Assembly: GCF_047511655.1 (NCBI RefSeq)
Contig: NC_133387.1
Span: 140,364,853-140,428,852 of the forward strand
Length of the DNA stretch: 64,000 nucleotides
Source: Castor canadensis
Taxonomy: Eukaryota; Chordata; Mammalia; Rodentia; Castoridae
Direction: 5' to 3'
Shown here: in pieces, positions 60,522 to 64,000 of the stretch
How positions within the stretch are numbered: position 1 is the stretch's first letter
How the letters are laid out: each line of letters opens with the position of its first letter
Made by a program: the position numbers and the translations under genes
Notes under the pieces: model-generated
Seen by the model: only the letters and a program-made list of their open reading frames with translations
What the model was told of the DNA's origin: nothing
Database searches by the model: none

Positions 60522-61129
60522 GTTTGGAGGAGAAGAAATTAATAAAAAGGAAAACAGACAAAACAGAAAAGTATAAAGTATCTTTCCTCTCATCTTTACA
60601 GTCACACTCTTAGGGATTTGTTTTGTATTTTTCTGGACACTATCAGTAAATAAGATAAATGTACACAAGTCTGTTCTAGGCAGGTAAGGACATGCTACCC
60701 ATGCTGCTCTGTAGCTTTCCTTAAATTTGATGTATTAGATTTTCAATGCTGATACATATATAATACCGCCTCTTATACAACTACATAGTATTCTGTTATT
60801 TTTATAATTACAAAAACCTAAGGAATTAAAAAAAGCTTAAATGTGCACAGAAGTACAAAGAAGTCCAAAATTGAGTATGATTTACTGTTAAAAGGTATTG
60901 CAATCTTTTCTACAATTGTAGAAAATTCATCAACAATAAAAGCAAATCTCATGGATGTGGGAATTACTAGGGCAAAACACGTATCTTAGTGGAAGACTAT
61001 ACAAATGATGAAAGCACAGATACACACAATTCTAAAATGGCTAGTGTTAAGTGCAGACCATGCAGAAAATTTCATGAGAAAGATAGCATGCCTACCAACC
61101 TAAGCATTTCCACTACATGTTAAAATACC
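60522..61129. other. SPPL2A intron 1, nothing recognised
   Basis: No supported feature. Confidence 0.45.
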
Positions 61130-61345
61130 AGTCAGACACTAGTGGCTCAGGCCTATAATCCTAGCTACTTTGGAGGCAGAGATCAGGAGGACCAGGGTTC
61201 AAAGCCAGCCCTAGGCTGGCAGAGTGGCTCAAGTGGTAAGAGCACTTGTCCAGCAAGCGTGAGGCCCTGAGTTCAAATTTCAGTGCTGCCAAATATATAT
61301 ATTTATTTAATATATAAATATAAATTTATATTGTATATAATTATT
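61130..61345 (+). repeat. B1-ID composite SINE plus AT-rich tail
   Basis: GACACTAGTGGCTCAGGCCTA, AGGCTGGCAGAGTGGCTCAAG and GAGTTCAAATTTCAGTGCTG, then (TA)- and (TTTA)-rich sequence to about 61345. Confidence 0.88.
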
Positions 61346-61389
61346 TATTTGGTAAAATTTCCAGTAGAGATTGCATAGTTTCAAAAATT

Positions 61390-61489
61390 CAGTTTTGCTG
61401 GGGGCTTGGCTCAAGTGATACAGTACCTTCCTAACAAGTGTGAGCTCCTGAGTTCAACCCCCAGTAATGCCAAAAAAAAAAAAAAGTTG
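61390..61489 (+). repeat. ID-like SINE in intron 1
   Basis: GCTGGGGGCTTGGCTCAAGTG and GAGTTCAACCCCCAGTAATG with an A-run. Confidence 0.88.
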
Positions 61490-61862
61490 AATTTAACACA
61501 CTAGATACTATGGTACAAAAGTTAAAATTACGAGTTTTAGAATTAGAGGCCTAGGATAAAATGCCAGTTCCACCATCTGCTGGCTATAAGTCATTAAGTT
61601 TCAATATCCCCACTTTTGAGATGACAATGAACACCTGGACCTTATAGAATTATCATGAGGATTAAGACAGATGATATGATTATTTGCAGAGATTAGGTCC
61701 TAATAAATAGTAACTATTAATAATACATCTAGCCAAGTATGTGTGCAATGCAAAAGAAATATAGAAAGATTAATGGCTGGAAGACTAGTGGTTACTTATG
61801 ACATGGTGGGATGTGAGGGAAGGGGAGTGATAGCTAAAGGTTATGAGGTTTCTTTCTTTTTT

Positions 61863-62068
61863 AACATACTATTTTTAGAGCAGCTTTAGAGTCACAGAAA
61901 AACTGAGCATAAAGCCCAGAATCTCTACATTTGCCTTTTTACAAAGTACAGTCTCACCACTATCAATACTCCCCTCTTCCAGAGTGGTATAATTGTTACA
62001 ACTGATCAGTCTACACTGACACATCATTACCTGAAGTCTGCAATTCATACTGAGGTTCTCTCTTGGTG
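61863..62068 (-). mobile_element. Old L1 3' UTR fragment
   Basis: TTAGAGTCACAGAAAAACTG, CAGAGTGGTATAATTGTTAC and ACACTGACACATCATTACC, ending CTCTTGGTGTTGT: the antisense of an old L1 3' UTR. The MaLR LTR starts where this stops. Confidence 0.7.
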
Positions 62069-62069
62069 T

Positions 62070-62415
62070 TGTCAAGGCTTGGTGCCAGCTTGTGGTATTA
62101 CTGGAAGGTGGTGGGACCTTTAGGAGATGGGGCCTAGTGAAGAGACGTTAGGTCACTGGGGTCAGACCCTTGAAGGGGATATTAGGACCCTGGCCCTTTC
62201 TTCTCTCTGCTTCCTGGCCACCATAGGTGAATAGTTTCCTCTGCCATGGGCTCACTGCCATGATATATGGCCCCACCACAGGCCCAAAGGCACTAGGGCC
62301 AACCAAAACCATGGATTTAAACCTCTGATACCATGAACCAAAATAAAATCTTTCCTCTAGATAAGATGATGCTCTTGGGTATTTTGTCACAGCAACAAGA
62401 AGTTGACTAACACAA
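62070..62415 (+). mobile_element. 5' LTR of an ERVL-MaLR element
   Basis: GGTGGTGGGACCTTTAGGAG, GGTCACTGGGGTCAGACCC, TGCTTCCTGGCCACCATAGG, ATGAACCAAAATAAAATC (poly(A) signal) and TATTTTGTCACAGCAACAAG, ending TTGACTAACACA. This is the MaLR LTR order. About 45 bp at its 5' end appear to be missing relative to the second LTR. Confidence 0.88.
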
Positions 62416-63920
62416 AAAACTGGTACCAAGAAGTGGGGTTGTTGCTGTGACTCTACCTGATGATGTGGTTCAGAAGCCTTTGGAATTGGTTTACAGGAGT
62501 CTAGAAAAGTCTGAAGAAGTAGACTAGAGAAAGCCTAGAATGCTGTAATCAGAGCTTAAGAGGCCATTAAGCTCAGAAGACTGGAATGCTGACAGGGATG
62601 CAGAAAGAGGTTTCAGATGGAAATTAAAGCTCTACTGGGAATTGGATTAGAGGCCATTCATGTTACATTCTGCAAAGAACTTGTCTACATCTTTTGTTCA
62701 TGCCCTGAGACTTTGTGGGAAGCTGAGTTTTAAGGCGATGAACCAATTAATCAGACAGATGAAAATTCAAGGCAACACAACATGGGTATTTCTGGCTGAT
62801 TTTAGCAAGATTTACATGGAGAATTGGGAGCAAAAAGCAGAGCAGAAAGATTTGAAAAACTTGCAGTTTAGCCAGAAAAGGAGAATATTTAAAGTTGTAG
62901 CCAACGAAGGTGCAATTGCTAAAAAGATTAGAATTAAAAAGAAGCCAAGTACAAGATGCCTTGAGGGCATCTCAGGAATCAGCAGGATGCCAACCAACAC
63001 AGCTCAAAGGTGTAAAAGTGTAGACCTTTCATTTGAGAAGAGAGCACCAGGGCATCCCTGCTTGCACAGGGAGGCCTACGATTCATCAGGTCATGTTCAG
63101 CAATCAAGACACTCAGAGACAACGGCAGCTGTGTTTCAAGTGAGCCCAGTAAAGCTCCTGTGACAAACCCTGGCGTTGTCCATGTGGTGCTGGTTTTCCT
63201 GACATGCAGAATGCGAGAGTTATAGGGCCATGGAGGCTTCTACTGAGATTTCAAAGGAAAGCCTGAGCAGCGGGATCAGAGTCCCTGTAAGCAGCTGCTG
63301 ACAGGGTGATGTGTGATGCTGTGAGAATCAGGTGAAAGTTGCCATGAAAACCCCGGGAAGTTTGAAATGCCAGGAACATGGAACACCTGTCTTGGGCAAT
63401 GAGCACACAGCCTTCCCAAGAGAGCGGCCACATGAGCAGCAGCCAGCAAGGCCATAAGCATCCACGCCTTAGGGGCTCACATAACACCACTATGTGCAAC
63501 AGATGCTAGGCATGGAGCTACTGGCCTTAATATTTGCCCTTCTGGGTTTTGGTCTTGTTTTGGTCCAATCCTTCCTTTCTATGTCCCTAATTCCTCTTTT
63601 TAGGATCAGGAATGTTTACCCTGGTCATTGCATTTTAGAAGTATGCAGCTTTTTAATTTTGCTTTTTTTTTTGGCAGAATTGGGGTTTGAACTCAGGGCC
63701 TCTTGCTTATTAGGCAGGCACTCTACCACTTCAGCCACATTGCCAGCCTGCTGTTTTTTCTTATTTTTACAGGGGCTCACAGTTAAGAATTTGCCTTGAG
63801 TCTCAGACTTTGGATTTGGACTTTTGAGCAATGCTAAATAGTAAAGACTGAGGACCTGAAGATGGACTGAATGCATTTTGTATTGTGAGATGGATGTAAG
63901 ACTGGGGACCAGGGACAGAA
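62416..63920 (+). mobile_element. MaLR internal region, non-coding relic
   Basis: Begins with ACTGGTACCAAGAAGTGGGG, the usual primer-binding neighbourhood of MaLR elements, and runs about 1.5 kb to the second LTR. The 167-codon open frame at 62660-63163 lies here and is a decayed remnant of retroviral internal sequence. No intact retroviral gene is present. A SINE interrupts it at about 63660-63760. Confidence 0.82.
63660..63762 (-). repeat. ID-half SINE inside the MaLR
   Basis: T-run, GGCAGAATTGGGGTTTGAAC, CACTCTACCACTTCAGCC and ACATTGCCAGCC. Confidence 0.88.
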
Positions 63921-64000
63921 TGTTGTGGTTTAGATCTTAAAAGTTCCTTTAAATGTCCGTATGACAGAATCTTGGTCACCAGTTAATGGCACAACTGGAG
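63921..64000 (+). mobile_element. 3' LTR of the MaLR, cut by the window end
   Basis: Starts TGTTGTGGTTTAGATC and continues with ATCTTGGTCACCAGTTAATG, corresponding to the start of the LTR at 62070. Only the first 80 bp are visible. Confidence 0.8.

Noticed and set aside
62660-63163. 167-codon open frame near the right end
   Set aside because: It lies between two MaLR LTRs and follows the MaLR internal sequence. MaLR internal regions are non-coding relics and no intact domain is visible.
58667-64000. Search for SPPL2A exon 1 with signal peptide
   Set aside because: No GC-rich start region or fitting signal-peptide exon with a phase 0 donor was found, so exon 1 is taken to lie beyond the window.
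1-64000. CRISPR arrays, prokaryotic operons, phage or plasmid genes
   Set aside because: The window is plainly mammalian nuclear DNA with spliced exons and rodent SINEs; no spaced direct-repeat array or bacterial gene was seen.

Overview
This is mammalian nuclear DNA. It has a CpG island, large introns with GT-AG splice sites, and dense retrotransposons. The SINEs are rodent ID/BC1-type tRNA-derived units, B1 (7SL-derived) units, and B1-ID composites in which a B1 half is fused to an ID-like half that runs into an A-tail. This composite dialect, together with young L1 tails carrying a G-rich 3' UTR, fits a castorimorph rodent such as a beaver. That species assignment is inference and no search was possible.

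The only protein-coding gene I can demonstrate is SPPL2A, signal peptide peptidase-like 2A, an intramembrane GxGD aspartyl protease of late endosomes and lysosomes. It lies on the minus strand from 57838 down to its stop codon at 25874. Fourteen coding exons (numbered 2 to 15) were placed to the base. All have AG/GT borders and their phases chain without a break, giving 501 codons plus a stop. Exon 1, with the start codon and signal peptide, is not in the window and should lie beyond base 64000. The YD, GFGD and PAL motifs and the YQMM lysosomal sorting signal are all present. A further in-frame 54-nt exon-like segment at 42585-42638 looks like a cassette exon. The 3' UTR probably runs about 4.2 kb to tandem AATAAA signals near 21.7 kb.

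Layout. Bases 1-930 are a CpG island with E-box and NRF1-like sites. From gene order (TRPM7 lies downstream of SPPL2A in human and mouse) it is probably the TRPM7 promoter region, with TRPM7 running leftward out of the window; no TRPM7 coding sequence was recognised. Bases 0.93-21.7 kb are intergenic DNA holding an old L1, a Tigger-like DNA transposon, ERV LTRs, a young 5'-truncated L1 with a 14-bp target-site duplication, and many SINEs. Bases 21.7-57.8 kb are SPPL2A exons, introns and 3' UTR. Bases 57.8-64 kb are SPPL2A intron 1 with a tiny L1 tail insertion, SINEs and an ERVL-MaLR element whose second LTR runs off the end.

No novel gene system was found. The points most worth following are the cassette exon, lineage changes next to the GFGD motif and in the lumenal N-terminus, two L1 tails identical over 94 bp, and two places where successive retrotransposons used the same target site.
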